Of a stretch of DNA of 64,000 nucleotides, positions 52,901 to 60,669 are shown piece by piece. The position numbers and the translations under genes were made by a program. This DNA comes from Mycobacterium haemophilum DSM 44634 (GTDB lineage: Bacteria; Actinomycetota; Actinomycetes; Mycobacteriales; Mycobacteriaceae): the NCBI RefSeq assembly GCF_000340435.2, contig NZ_CP011883.2:3146687-3210686 (forward strand). Direction: 5' to 3'. Under the pieces are notes generated by a model, which saw nothing but the letters and a program-made list of their open reading frames with translations, ran no database searches and was not told where the DNA came from. The first letter of the stretch is position 1, and each line of letters starts with the position of its first letter.

Positions 52901-53633
52901 GGTCGCCGAACACCTGCGGCGAGGCCACCGGCAGGTCGGCGTACCAGTCGTAGAACGACGTCATCACGCCGCCGATCAGCTCAACGAACCGCGACCCCGC
53001 GGCATGGCTGACCATCGACATCGCCGGGATCGGCGAGAATCCAGCGACCCGGTCCGGGCCGTAGGTCTTGATGGTGTGCACGTGGGCCGCGGCGATCAGC
53101 TCGCTGGCCTCGGCCCAGCTCACCCGAACCAGCCCGCCCTTACCCCGGGCCTGCTGATAGCGGCGACGGCGCTCGGGATCGGCTTGGATGTCGGCCCATG
53201 CCAGCACCGGGTCTTTGAGCCGGGCTTTGGCGTCACGGAACATCTCGACCAGCACGCCGCGGGCATACGGGTAGCGCACCCGGGTGGGCGAGTAGCTATA
53301 CCAGGAGAACGACGCACCGCGGGGGCAGCCACGCGGCTCGTATTCAGGCCGGTCTGGACCCACAGACGGATAGTCGGTCTGCTGGGTTTCCCAGGTGATG
53401 ATCCCGTCCTTGACGTAGATCTTCCACGAGCACGATCCGGTGCAGTTGACCCCGTGGGTGGACCGGACCACTTTGTCGTGACTCCACCGGTCGCGGTAAA
53501 ACACGTCACCTTCACGGCCACCGCGCCGAGTGACGGTGCGCAGATCGGCGGAGAACTCACCGGGGGTAAAGAAGCGCCCGCTGCGTTCCAGGAGTTCTTC
53601 GAGCCTTCCACCAACGTGCGGTGTGACAGTCAA
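49953..53633 (-). CDS. narG: Nitrate reductase alpha subunit, catalytic
   Basis: Molybdenum bis-MGD enzyme that reduces nitrate to nitrite at the cytoplasmic face. The 1,226-residue protein carries the N-terminal HxxxC cluster motif (HGVNCTGSCSWKIYVKDG), the Mo-ligand region YADLPVASPQVFGDQTDVPE, and the cofactor motif MSIDFRMTSTTLVSDVVLPA. Very high conservation with Rv1161. In M. tuberculosis narGHJI is constitutive, and nitrate use is set by the transporter NarK2, which is not in this window. Confidence 0.96.
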   Translation of the reverse strand: MTVTPHVGGRLEELLERSGRFFTPGEFSADLRTVTRRGGREGDVFYRDRWSHDKVVRSTHGVNCTGSCSWKIYVKDGIITWETQQTDYPSVGPDRPEYEPRGCPRGASFSWYSYSPTRVRYPYARGVLVEMFRDAKARLKDPVLAWADIQADPERRRRYQQARGKGGLVRVSWAEASELIAAAHVHTIKTYGPDRVAGFSPIPAMSMVSHAAGSRFVELIGGVMTSFYDWYADLPVASPQVFGDQTDVPESGDWWDASYLVMWGSNVPITRTPDAHWMAEARYRGAKVVVVSPDYADNTKFADEWMRCAAGTDAALAMAMGHVILSEYYVNKQVPFFVDYVRRYTDLPFLIKLEKRDDSLVPGKFLTAADIGEEVENSAFKPVLLDEVTDTIVVPQGSLGFRFGEDGVGKWNLDLGPVVPALSVTGTDETELVDLPSFDTVDGHGESVSRGVPVRRVGKHLVCTVLDLMLAHYGVARPGLPGEWPTGYGDPTQQNTPAWQEPITGVPAAQAIRIAKEFACNAAESGGRSMVIMGGGICHWFHSDVIYRSVLTLLLLTGSMGRNGGGWAHYVGQEKVRPLTGWQTMANATDWVRPPRQVPGASYWYAHTGQWRYDAFGADKLASPVGRGRFTGKHTMDLLTSATAMGWSPFYPQFDRSSLDVADEAQAVGRDVADYVTEQLAQRKLKLAITDPDNPVNWPRVLTVWRANLIGSSGKGGEYFLRHLLGTDSNVQAQPPADGVHPQDVVWDSEIPEGKLDLMMSIDFRMTSTTLVSDVVLPAATWYEKNDLSSTDMHPYVHAFTPAIDPPWETRSDFDAFATIARAFSAMAKRHLGTRRDVVLTALLHDTPDAMAYPDGTERDWLHTGQVPVPGKTMSKLTVVERDYAATYDKWVTLGPLIDQFGMTVKGYTVHPFREISELAAKFGVMNSGAAAGRPAITTAARMADVILALSGTCNGRLAVEGFLELEKRTGQRLAQLAEGSEERRITYADTQARPVPVVTSPEWSGSETGGRRYAPFTINIEHLKPFHTLTGRMHFYLAHDWIEELGEQLPVYRPPLDMARLYDQPQLGPSDDGIGLTVRYLTPHSKWSFHSTYQDNLYMLSLSRGGPTMWMSPSDAAKIKVRDNDWVEAVNANGIYVCRAVISHRMPDGVVFVYHVAERTIDTPRTETNNKRGGNNNALTRVRIKPSHLAGGYGQHAFGFNYLGPTGNQRDEVTVVRRRSQEVTY

Positions 53634-53985
53634 CGGATGACCCTCCTAGTCACTCGCGTCGTGCCTCGAACTGGTTGACTGCTCGGCAATGGCCCGGGAC
53701 CCAATGGTCCACCAGCATAGGTCGCGGTGCCCGGCCGACCGCGCCCGCGACGCGCAGCCCGTTAACAGAATCCCGTGTCATCAACATTGGGTTTCCGCAT
53801 GTAGATACGCCGATACCCGGCGCGGAAGCCGTTGACCACGCCGTCCAGACAACCATCGGAATCGCTACCGGCATGCAAACCCAGGTTAAGGTTCTGTGAC
53901 GTTATTACTGTCTAGTTCACGCCGGTTAGCTTCAATAGCGCTGTGCGTTAGCTGAATAGTGACTGTTGACTTTCCCGATGCTCGC
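53634..53985. other. narG upstream region, no gene seen
   Basis: 352 bp between the narG start and the mutT2 stop. It must hold the narGHJI promoter. A region of lower GC (TTATTACTGTCTAG, 53902-53915; TAGCTGAATAGTGACTG, 53950-53966) is the likely core. No convincing NNGGGAC-like DosR box or coding frame was found. Confidence 0.4.
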
Positions 53986-54375
53986 TCAAAGGACCCGAGA
54001 CAAGTCGAATAGCCAGCCCCGATCGGCCGGCACCCAGTCCACATCGCCCAGTTCCGCCGCCGTCACCCACCGCAATGCGCGGTGGTCCCGCGGGTGCGGT
54101 TCGCCGCGAATCAGACGCACACGATAGGCCCGCAGCGTCGTGTCATTCACCGCAATGTCGCCACCTAGCCGGTCACCTATCGCGACGTCGGTGACCTCAA
54201 GGCCCAGCTCCTCGGCCAGCTCGCGAGCCAACGCCGCAGGCTCGGTTTCGCCGGCCGCGACCTTACCGCCAGGCAGTTCCCAGCGGCCCGCCAGCTCCGG
54301 CGGCCGCACCCGCTGGGCCACCAACACCGCCCCGCCGCAGATGATCGCCCCGGCAACAACGATCTGGTTCGACAT
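53986..54375 (-). CDS. mutT2: NUDIX hydrolase MutT2
   Basis: Sanitises the nucleotide pool by hydrolysing oxidised dGTP/dCTP derivatives. The 129-residue protein has the full NUDIX box, GGKVAAGETEPAALARELAE then ELG (GX5EX7REUXEEXGU). It is 12 residues shorter at the C-terminus than Rv1160, ending SRVL. Starts head-to-head with phhB, only 26 bp away, on a shared palindromic promoter. Confidence 0.92.
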   Translation of the reverse strand: MSNQIVVAGAIICGGAVLVAQRVRPPELAGRWELPGGKVAAGETEPAALARELAEELGLEVTDVAIGDRLGGDIAVNDTTLRAYRVRLIRGEPHPRDHRALRWVTAAELGDVDWVPADRGWLFDLSRVL

Positions 54376-54382
54376 CGCCAGT

Positions 54383-54396
54383 GACGGTATACCGTC
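54383..54396. promoter_or_regulatory. Palindromic bidirectional promoter mutT2-phhB
   Basis: GACGGTATACCGTC is a perfect 14-bp palindrome in the middle of the 26-bp gap. TATACC can be read as a -10 element on both strands (54388-54393 plus, 54391-54386 minus), eight and ten bases from the two ATG codons. Neither gene has a ribosome site, so both messages would be leaderless and the two promoters mutually exclusive. Confidence 0.55.
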
Positions 54397-54401
54397 GGTT
54401 T

Positions 54402-54686
54402 ATGGCTGTGTTAACGGATGAGCAAGTAGACGCGGCACTGCCCGACCTCAACGGCTGGAAACGTGCCGACGGCGCACTGCGCCGGTCGATCAAATTTCCG
54501 ACGTTTCTCGCCGGCATCGACGCCGTGCGCCGGGTGGCCGAGCACGCCGAAACCAAGGATCATCATCCAGATATCGATATCCGTTGGCGGACAGTAACTT
54601 TCGCTCTAGTGACACATTCTGCCGGCGGTATCACCAACAATGACATCGCGATGGCGCACGATATCGACGGGATTATCGGAAACTAG
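54402..54686 (+). CDS. phhB: Pterin-4a-carbinolamine dehydratase
   Basis: Dehydrates 4a-hydroxytetrahydropterin or acts in pterin chemistry; orthologue of Rv1159A. The 94 residues carry the active-site motif AETKDHHPDIDIRW with paired His, and THSAGGITNNDIAMA near the end. The ATG at 54402 gives MAVLTDEQVD; an upstream frame to 54381 crosses the shared promoter. No pterin-dependent hydroxylase is nearby, so the physiological partner is not evident. Confidence 0.92.
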   Translation: MAVLTDEQVDAALPDLNGWKRADGALRRSIKFPTFLAGIDAVRRVAEHAETKDHHPDIDIRWRTVTFALVTHSAGGITNNDIAMAHDIDGIIGN

Positions 54687-54800
54687 GCCGCGATCGCCGC
54701 TACCTGTCGCAACCCTGACGCAATTGCCTGAATCCGACAAATCCGCTGGCCAGCGGGGCTAGGCTCCAGCCCTGGGGGCGGAGCGTGTTGGAGGCAAGAG

Positions 54801-55625
54801 ATGTCGTTTGTGACGACTGCCCCGGCGGCGATGGCGGCGGCGGCAACGGATCTGGCCAACATCGGCTCGACAATCAGTGCAGCGAATTTCGCCGTGGCAA
54901 ACTCAACGACGGCGGTGCTGGCCGCGGGCGCCGACGAGGTCTCGGCGGCCGTGACGGCGCTGTTCAGCAGCTACGCCCAGTCCTATCAGGCGCTGAGCGC
55001 CCAGGCCGCGGCGTTTCATAACCAGTTTGTGCAGGCTCTGCAAGCCGGAGCCGGATCGTATGCCAGCGCCGAGGCCGTCAACGTTCAGCAGGCTCTGCTC
55101 GACGCCATCAATGCGCCGACCGAGACCCTGTTCAACCGTCTGCTGATCGGCGACGGCACCAACGCGACGGCCCCAGGCGGTAACGGCGGGGCCGGCGGCA
55201 TCCTGTTCGGCAACGGCGGTAACGGCGCGCCGGGCGGGGCGGGCCAGGCTGGGGGCAGCGGCGGACCCGCCGGGCTGATCGGCAACGGCGGTAACGGCGC
55301 GACCGGCGGCGCGGGCGCTCCGGGAGGTAACGGCGGCACCGGCGGCTGGTTGTTCGGCAATGGCGGCGCCGGTGGAACAGGTGGAGCGGGCGTGCTCGAC
55401 GGCGGAACCGACAGCAACGGCGGAACCGGGGGAGCAGGCGGCAGCGGCGGCGGCGCCGGACTCTGGGGTACTGGCGGTACCGGCGGAGTCGGCGGGATGG
55501 GCGGGACCTTCGACATGTCCCCCGGCCAGGGCGGACCCGGCGGGGGTGGCGGAGCCGGTGGCGCCGGCGGGCTGCTGTACGGAAACGGCGGGGCCGGCGG
55601 CACCGGCGGGCCGGCGGCACCTTAA
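54801..55625 (+). CDS. PE_PGRS protein, N-terminal part before first frameshift
   Basis: PE domain (MSFVTTAPAAMAAAATDLAN start, AAGADEVSAAVTALFS core, YASAE secretion motif) followed by a linker and Gly-Gly-Ala/Asn repeats (GGNGGAGG, LFGNGGNG). GGAGG lies seven bases before the ATG. The frame ends at a TAA (55623-55625), but GGX repeats go on to 56561 in shifted frames. The 274-residue product would be a short PE_PGRS. I do not recall a PE_PGRS gene between pimE and Rv1159A in H37Rv. Confidence 0.85.
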   Translation: MSFVTTAPAAMAAAATDLANIGSTISAANFAVANSTTAVLAAGADEVSAAVTALFSSYAQSYQALSAQAAAFHNQFVQALQAGAGSYASAEAVNVQQALLDAINAPTETLFNRLLIGDGTNATAPGGNGGAGGILFGNGGNGAPGGAGQAGGSGGPAGLIGNGGNGATGGAGAPGGNGGTGGWLFGNGGAGGTGGAGVLDGGTDSNGGTGGAGGSGGGAGLWGTGGTGGVGGMGGTFDMSPGQGGPGGGGGAGGAGGLLYGNGGAGGTGGPAAP

Positions 55626-56561
55626 CTGGAGCCATCGGGCTCGGCGGTGACGGTGGCGCCGGCGGGCCGGGGTGCGGCCTGGCTGTTCGGCGCCGGCGGG
55701 GCCGGAGGAGCCGGCGGGACCGCGGCCACAGGCGCCATCAGCGCATCGGCGGCATCGGCGGTCACGGCGGTCACGGCGGTGGCGGCGGGTTCCTGTATGG
55801 CGATGGCGGTGCGGGCGGGCCGGCGGCGACACGATCGGCCTGCTCGGCGGGATCGGCGGTGACGGCGGCAGCGCCTCGCTGATCGGCGCCGGCGGGCCGG
55901 CGGGCACGGCGGCAATGCCGACGCTTCAGCTCCCGCCGGCGCTTACGGCGGGCACGGCGGTAACGCCGGCAACGGGGGCCTGCTGTACGGCAATGGTGGA
56001 GCCGGCGGGGCCGGCGGAAACGGCGGCACTGCCACCGATGACAACGGCGGGGGCGGCGGCGCAGGTGGTCGCGGCGGTATCGCCGGGCTGATCGGCAACG
56101 GTGGAGCCGGCGGGGCGGGCGGAAACGGCGCGGCCAGCTCGGCCTCGTTCGGGACCGGCGGGCCCGGTGGCAACGGCGGGGCCGGCGGCGACGCCACGCT
56201 GATCGGCGACGGCGGGGCCGGCGGCGCCGGCGGAACCGGCGACCAAGCCGGGCCCAACGGAATCGGCGGTAGGGGAGGTAACGGCGGGGCCGGCGGTCAC
56301 GGCGGCGGACTGTTTGGCAATGGTGGATTCGGCGGGGCGGGTGCCGCCGCCGGCGCCGGCGGCACCGGTGGGGCGGGCGGTCACGGCGGCATCGGCGGCG
56401 ACGGCGGCGACGCCGGTGGGCTGATCGGCAACGGCGGTAACGGCGGGGCCGGCGGCGCCGGTGGGCCCGGCAGTCCCAATGGTGCCGGCGGCAACGGCGG
56501 CAACGGCGGTCGCCGCGGACAGCTGTTCGGTACGCCCGGCGTACCCGGTCCGCACGGCTGA
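55626..56561 (+). pseudogene. PE_PGRS continuation after frameshifts
   Basis: Gly-rich repeats continue in frames 2, 0, 2, 1 and 0 relative to the PE frame. Changes occur near 55617, 55672, 55743, 55830 and 55905. Four are repaired by adding one base and one by adding two, and at least four lie in a GGCGGGCCGG context. After repair the protein would have 588 residues and end LFGTPGVPGPHG, a normal PE_PGRS end. The regular context makes sequencing or assembly error a real possibility beside true decay. Confidence 0.65.
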
Positions 56562-56610
56562 CGCCCCTGCACACCGAATCCCCGCTGCGCTAGCGTGGGT
56601 GCGGTCTAAT

Positions 56611-56655
56611 CGAAAACCACGCGGGAGCGCACGCCCGGTAATGCCGGCATAGGGA
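56611..56655 (+). pseudogene. Relic of a TPP riboswitch
   Basis: ACCACGCGGGAGC (56615-56627) matches the conserved 5' strand of a THI box, and CGGTAATGCCGGCATAGGGA (56636-56655) matches the 3' part (ATAATGCCAGC.AGGGA). The core between them (CTGAGA and the ACCTGA segment) is deleted, leaving only about 45 bases of the usual ~100. It cannot bind thiamine pyrophosphate. A thiC start follows directly, the normal order in mycobacteria. Confidence 0.6.
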
Positions 56656-56656
56656 G

Positions 56657-56770
56657 ATGACAATGACCGATGTCCTTTCCCAAACTGTCGAACCTTCCGT
56701 TACCACCGGGCCCACCGCGGGCAGCAGCAAGGTCTATCGCGAATTCGAGGCGCCCGGCACCAGGGCTACC
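56657..56770 (+). pseudogene. thiC: 5' fragment of thiC (phosphomethylpyrimidine synthase)
   Basis: Starting at the ATG at 56657 (or 56663), the codons read MTMTDVLSQTVEPSVTTGPT then AGSSKVYREFEAPGT. This is the N-terminus of mycobacterial ThiC, whose start is TITVEPSVTTGP.AGS.K.YRE.EAPG. Similarity ends after about 36 codons, where the sequence becomes the antisense of pimE. The catalytic domain is absent. With the riboswitch relic this is a piece of a thiC locus displaced from its usual site (Rv0423c in H37Rv). Confidence 0.72.
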
Positions 56771-58029
56771 GCAGCGGGGCGTTTCCCGATGACAGCAATC
56801 CAGCTCAAGGTCGCCAGCGCCGCCACGATATAGACCAGCCCGCCCCAGGCCAGGTACCACGGTCGGCCCAGTTGCCAGATGGTCGGTTGGGCAAAGCTGA
56901 GCAGCCACGGCACGCCGACCAGGCTCAGCGCCAACCAACCCCAACCCACAATCCGCGCACCGGGGCGCTTGCCCAGTGGCCCGTGAATCAGCCAAATCAT
57001 CAGCGGCACCAGCCACACCCAGTGATGAGTCCAAGAAATCGGCGAAAGCAGCAGCCCGAACAACTCGACCACCAGCAGCTTGCCCAGCCGGTCGGGCTGA
57101 TCGAGCGCTCGCCAGGCACCAACCGCCACTACCGCCGTGACGGCAATCGCGGCGAGGACCAACAGTCCCAAGCCGGCGTCATGGCCCAGGATCCGTGAGA
57201 GGCCGCCACGCCACGATTGATTGAACGAGGTCGCGATGGGACCAACTCGGTGCGCGTCACCCAGCAGCTCCGTGAAGTAGTAGCGGGCCTGATCGCCAAC
57301 GACGAGAGCCGACCCCGCAACGGTGGCACCAAACACGGCCGCCGACAACGCGGCGGCGCGAATGCGTCGAGCGCCGAGGAAATAGACACCCGCGATCGCC
57401 GGCGTCAACTTGATTCCGGCCGCCACGCCGACCAGCAGTCCCGATAGCCAGCTACGCGTGGTGTAAACCGCCCACAGCACCCCCAGCATCAGCAGCACAT
57501 TGATCTGCCCATAGTCGAAGGTGCTGCGCAGCGGCTCGATCCAGATGGCAATCGCCGTCCACAACAGCGCACCGCGGTGACCGGTATCGGCAGAAACCCC
57601 CAGTAAGCGCTGACTGATCCGAACCGCGCCATACAACGCGACGATCGTGGCAAGCTGCCAAAAAAATGCCACCAGACCAAACGGCAATAGATGCAGCGGG
57701 TAGAAGACGACCGCTGCAAACGGCGGATAGGTAAACGGGAGTGGGAAGTCCGGCGTCTGGTCGGCGTACACGTAGCTGTACAGGGTGCCGGGATGGTCGA
57801 TGGCGGCCGCGCCGCCCAGGTAAACGTGCAGGTCGACAAAGTTTGCACCGTTGGGCGCCAGGTAGGTCCAGGCCAGTCGCGCCGCGACGCTCAGGGCCAA
57901 CAACAACGGCGCGACAGCATTCAACTGGCTCGCCAGCCGTCGGGCGAGGGGTGCCGGCGCGGCGGCTGCGGTGTTGGTGATGGTGTCTATCTGCCCGACT
58001 CTAGCGACCGCAGTGGGGGCTTTTGCCAT
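56734..58029 (-). CDS. pimE: Polyprenol-phosphate-mannose alpha-1,2-mannosyltransferase PimE
   Basis: Adds the fifth mannose in polar phosphatidylinositol mannosides, from decaprenyl-phosphomannose on the outer face. GT87 membrane enzyme with about ten segments. The catalytic Asp is in the first loop (NFVDLHVYLGGAAAID, ~residue 66), followed by YADQTPDFPLPFTYPPFAA. The ATG at 58029 is used; GTG 58044 is possible. The C-terminal ~10 residues (VALVPGASNSR) come from antisense of the thiC relic, so the original end has been replaced. Confidence 0.92.
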   Translation of the reverse strand: MAKAPTAVARVGQIDTITNTAAAAPAPLARRLASQLNAVAPLLLALSVAARLAWTYLAPNGANFVDLHVYLGGAAAIDHPGTLYSYVYADQTPDFPLPFTYPPFAAVVFYPLHLLPFGLVAFFWQLATIVALYGAVRISQRLLGVSADTGHRGALLWTAIAIWIEPLRSTFDYGQINVLLMLGVLWAVYTTRSWLSGLLVGVAAGIKLTPAIAGVYFLGARRIRAAALSAAVFGATVAGSALVVGDQARYYFTELLGDAHRVGPIATSFNQSWRGGLSRILGHDAGLGLLVLAAIAVTAVVAVGAWRALDQPDRLGKLLVVELFGLLLSPISWTHHWVWLVPLMIWLIHGPLGKRPGARIVGWGWLALSLVGVPWLLSFAQPTIWQLGRPWYLAWGGLVYIVAALATLSWIAVIGKRPAAVALVPGASNSR

Positions 58030-58146
58030 GGTCACTGCCACCACTCATCTGGGTAACGATCGAATAAATGCCACACGTGTCACTTGAGTCACATCCGTAT
58101 CAAAGTAGCTTCGGGCCCGGACCTGTCGTCGATCACCAGGAGAGTC

Positions 58147-58824
58147 ATGACAACCATCTGGACCTACTTGCGCGCAACCGCCGTCGTCGTCGGTTCATCC
58201 GCCGCACTATTGACCGGCGGTATCGCCCACGCCGACACCATGCCGGCACCGGCGCCGATACCTGCGCCTGCACTGAACATTCCGCAGCAGCTGATCAGTT
58301 CGGCGGCCAACGCGCCTCAGATTCTGCAGAACCTGGCGACGGCCCTCGGCGCCACCCCGCCGGTCACCGCGCCGTCCGCACCCGGGATCAGCTTTCCCGG
58401 ACTGGCCCCGGCCGCGGCGACCGTACCCACCTCCCCCGCGGCGACACTCCCGTCGTCCTTTCCCGGGATCATGGCACCAGCGGCCACCAACGCCAGCCCG
58501 GCGACCGCCCCCACCATTCCCGGCCTGAGCGCTCTGATTCCGGGACTCACCGCACCGGCACCTGCAACACCAGCCACCCCGGCGATCCCGGGATTGCCGG
58601 CGTCCATCCCCGGCGTCACCGGCCCGGCTACTCCTGCCGCCGCCGTGCCGGCGTCCACCCCGGGGGTCCCACAAGCCAAGGTGGATATGCCGGCGATGCC
58701 GTTCTTGCCGGTGAATGTGCCACCGCAAATTTCGCTGCCAAGTGACCTGCAGGCGCTCGCCTCGGGCGCACCAGCGGTAGCCGCGCCGGTCTCGGCTCCG
58801 ACGCTGCTGTCCGCCCTGCCGTAA
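58147..58824 (+). CDS. Secreted Pro/Ala-rich protein (Rv1158c-like)
   Basis: 225 residues with a Sec signal peptide (VVVGSSAALLTGGIAHA, cut near residue 30) and a mature part dominated by Pro-Ala repeats. A recurring IPGL/FPG-type unit appears several times (ISFPGLAPAA, SSFPGIMAPA, TIPGLSALIPGL, PASIPGVTG). It probably forms an extended cell-wall or secreted protein. ATG 58147 is used since it starts the signal peptide. Followed after 46 bp by a similar gene, likely one transcript. Function unknown. Confidence 0.82.
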   Translation: MTTIWTYLRATAVVVGSSAALLTGGIAHADTMPAPAPIPAPALNIPQQLISSAANAPQILQNLATALGATPPVTAPSAPGISFPGLAPAAATVPTSPAATLPSSFPGIMAPAATNASPATAPTIPGLSALIPGLTAPAPATPATPAIPGLPASIPGVTGPATPAAAVPASTPGVPQAKVDMPAMPFLPVNVPPQISLPSDLQALASGAPAVAAPVSAPTLLSALP

Positions 58825-58870
58825 GCAATCGATGAGACGGCTAACCCATCACTGAGGACCGGAGGACACC

Positions 58871-59851
58871 GTGGCAAGCGCTTGGAGCCTGGCCAAAGGT
58901 TTGGTTGCCGTCGTCACGGCGTCGGCTGCCGGGTTCGGGCTGTGCCCGCACGCGGCAGCCGACCCGACCACCCCCTATGACCCCGCTGGCGCACCGCCGA
59001 ACCCCACCCAACAGCTGCCGGGCCTGCCAGCGTTGGCTCAGTTGAGTCCGATAATCCAGCAAGCGGCCAGCAACCCTGCGCAAGCGACACAGCTGCTCAT
59101 GGCGGCGGCGTCAGCGTTCACCCGGAATCCGACTGCGCCCACCGAAGCCAAGAACCTGGCCGCATCGGTAAACCAGTTCGTGCAGGAGCCGACCAATACG
59201 AATCCCGGGCCGCCGCCGGACGCCGTCCTAGTGCCTCACCTGCCACCGGCAGATATGGCGCCTGGCGCCCAGGCGCACCTGCCGACGGGTATTGATCCAG
59301 CTCACGCGGCCGGCCCGGCGACCGCTGCGGCGCCGGCACCCGGGACCCCCGCTACCCAGCCCGCTGCCCAGCCCGCGCCGGTACCAGCACCCGCAGCTGT
59401 CACTCCGGCGCCGACCGCGGCGGCCCCGGGTTTCGGACCCGACGCCCCGCCGACGCAGGACTTCATCTACCCCTCGATCGGCACCAATTGCCTTGCAGAC
59501 GGCAGTAGCTCGATTGCGACAGCGCTGTCGGTGGCGGGGCCGGCGAAGATCCCGCTGCCCGGTCCCGGTCCCGGTCAGACCGCCTATGTGTTTACCGCTG
59601 TCGGCACGCCTGGGCCCGCCGATGTCCAGAAGTTGCCATTGAACGTCACCTGGGTGAACCTGACGACCGGCAAGTCCGGGAGCGCCACGCTCAAGCCGCG
59701 CCCAGACATCAATCCAGACGGGCCAACGACGTTGACGGTAATCGCCGACACCGGTTCGGGCAGCATCATGTCGACGATCTTCGGGCAGGTCACCACCACG
59801 GAAAAGCAGTGCCAGTTCATGCCCACGATCGGCTCCACGGTGGTGCCGTAA
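58871..59851 (+). CDS. Secreted Pro/Ala-rich protein (Rv1157c-like)
   Basis: 326 residues: signal peptide (SLAKGLVAVVTASAAGFG, cut near AAADP, residue ~31), a helical section with LAQLSPIIQQAASNPAQATQ, a Pro-Ala linker (~150-190), then a folded C-terminal domain (QDFIYPSIGTNCL to the end). The two Cys in the domain (NCLADG and KQCQFM) could form a disulfide. GTG start with GGAGG upstream. The folded domain resembles the Rv1157c group; function unknown. Confidence 0.83.
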   Translation: MASAWSLAKGLVAVVTASAAGFGLCPHAAADPTTPYDPAGAPPNPTQQLPGLPALAQLSPIIQQAASNPAQATQLLMAAASAFTRNPTAPTEAKNLAASVNQFVQEPTNTNPGPPPDAVLVPHLPPADMAPGAQAHLPTGIDPAHAAGPATAAAPAPGTPATQPAAQPAPVPAPAAVTPAPTAAAPGFGPDAPPTQDFIYPSIGTNCLADGSSSIATALSVAGPAKIPLPGPGPGQTAYVFTAVGTPGPADVQKLPLNVTWVNLTTGKSGSATLKPRPDINPDGPTTLTVIADTGSGSIMSTIFGQVTTTEKQCQFMPTIGSTVVP

Positions 59852-59860
59852 CGTTCTGAG

Positions 59861-59924
59861 CCGCGAGCGCGCGTAAATGTACGCCTCTTACGGCGTGTCG
59901 CTGTACCGACACGCGCCCTCGCGG
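59861..59924. terminator. Imperfect hairpins between convergent genes
   Basis: CCGCGAGCGCGCGT (59861-59874) pairs with 59911-59924 with one mismatch. An alternative inner stem CGTGTCG/CGACACG (59894-59900, 59907-59913) lies within. Located between the ends of convergent genes, consistent with a two-way terminator. Confidence 0.5.
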
Positions 59925-59932
59925 CAATGCAG

Positions 59933-60079
59933 TTAGTAGGCCATGAACAAAATTGCGTCGCGGTCGTACTCCAGGCCCGGATGCACGCTGGCCAAGTGGG
60001 CCTGGGTGAGTTCGACCAGCTCGTCTTCGTCCTTACCGACGATGGCTTCACCGCATGGGCACGTTATATGGGTCTTCAC
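59933..60079 (-). CDS. DUF1059 small protein (48 aa)
   Basis: GTG at 60079 opens VKTHITCPCGEAIVGKDEDE, then LVELTQAHLASVHPGLEY, DRDAILFMAY and TAA. This matches the DUF1059 family of small proteins, with its CPCGE and HLASVHPGLEY motifs; a possible metal site is formed by the two Cys and His. The GTG overlaps the stop of the HhH-GPD gene (GTGA), so the pair is translationally coupled. Function unknown. Confidence 0.8.
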   Translation of the reverse strand: MKTHITCPCGEAIVGKDEDELVELTQAHLASVHPGLEYDRDAILFMAY

Positions 60080-60669
60080 GTTGCCGCCTTTCCCTTCGCT
60101 TTCCCAGTCGCAGATGCTTTCATCTGCTTCTTATGCGATCGCACCTGACCGAGCGAACGGGCGTCGACGATATCGGCGACAGATATATGCGTACCGGGCT
60201 GGCCGAACTCTCCGGCCGCCGCCCGCCAGCCTTTCGGCGTCACGCCGTACTGCTTGCCAAGCAACGCCAGAAAGATCTGCGCTTTCTGTTCACCAAAGCC
60301 GGGTAGCCCCGTGAGCCGCCGTAGCAGCTCGCTTCCATCGGGTTCACCGGCCGTCCACAAAGCGGCCGCATCGCCGTCGTAGCGGTCCACGATGATCTGC
60401 GCGAGGGCCTGGATACGCTTGGCCATTGATCCTGGAAACCGATGTATTGCAGGTTTTTCTGAACACAGCGCGGCGAACTTGTCCGGGTCATGGTCGGCGA
60501 TGTCGCGGGCGTCGAAACCGCCCATCCGATCCGCGATCTTCTTGGGTCCCGCGAAGGCGGTTTCCATCGGCACTTGCTGATCGAGCAGCATCCCGACCAG
60601 CAACGCGAAGGGGTTGGCGCCCAGCAACGCGTCGGCGGCCGGATCTTGGACAAGCTGCAGTTTCGGCAC
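60076..60669 (-). CDS. HhH-GPD-type base-excision repair protein (Rv1156-like)
   Basis: 197 residues of the TIGR03252 group. The helix-hairpin-helix is LTGLPGFGEQKAQIFLALLG (~residues 117-137). The expected catalytic Asp of the GPD motif is not at the usual place, so glycosylase activity is uncertain. The start MPKLQLVQDPAADALLG is GTG. A Lys/Ala-rich tail (SHKKQMKASATGKAKGKAA) may aid DNA binding. Coupled to the DUF1059 gene. Confidence 0.85.
   Translation of the reverse strand: MPKLQLVQDPAADALLGANPFALLVGMLLDQQVPMETAFAGPKKIADRMGGFDARDIADHDPDKFAALCSEKPAIHRFPGSMAKRIQALAQIIVDRYDGDAAALWTAGEPDGSELLRRLTGLPGFGEQKAQIFLALLGKQYGVTPKGWRAAAGEFGQPGTHISVADIVDARSLGQVRSHKKQMKASATGKAKGKAAT

Noticed and set aside
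55771..56574. Minus-strand Arg/Cys-rich frames opposite the PGRS region
   Set aside because: GGX repeats on one strand always give long open Arg/Pro-rich frames on the other.
56611..56655. Functional TPP riboswitch
   Set aside because: Only the outer strands remain; the CTGAGA core and ACCTGA segment that bind the ligand are absent.
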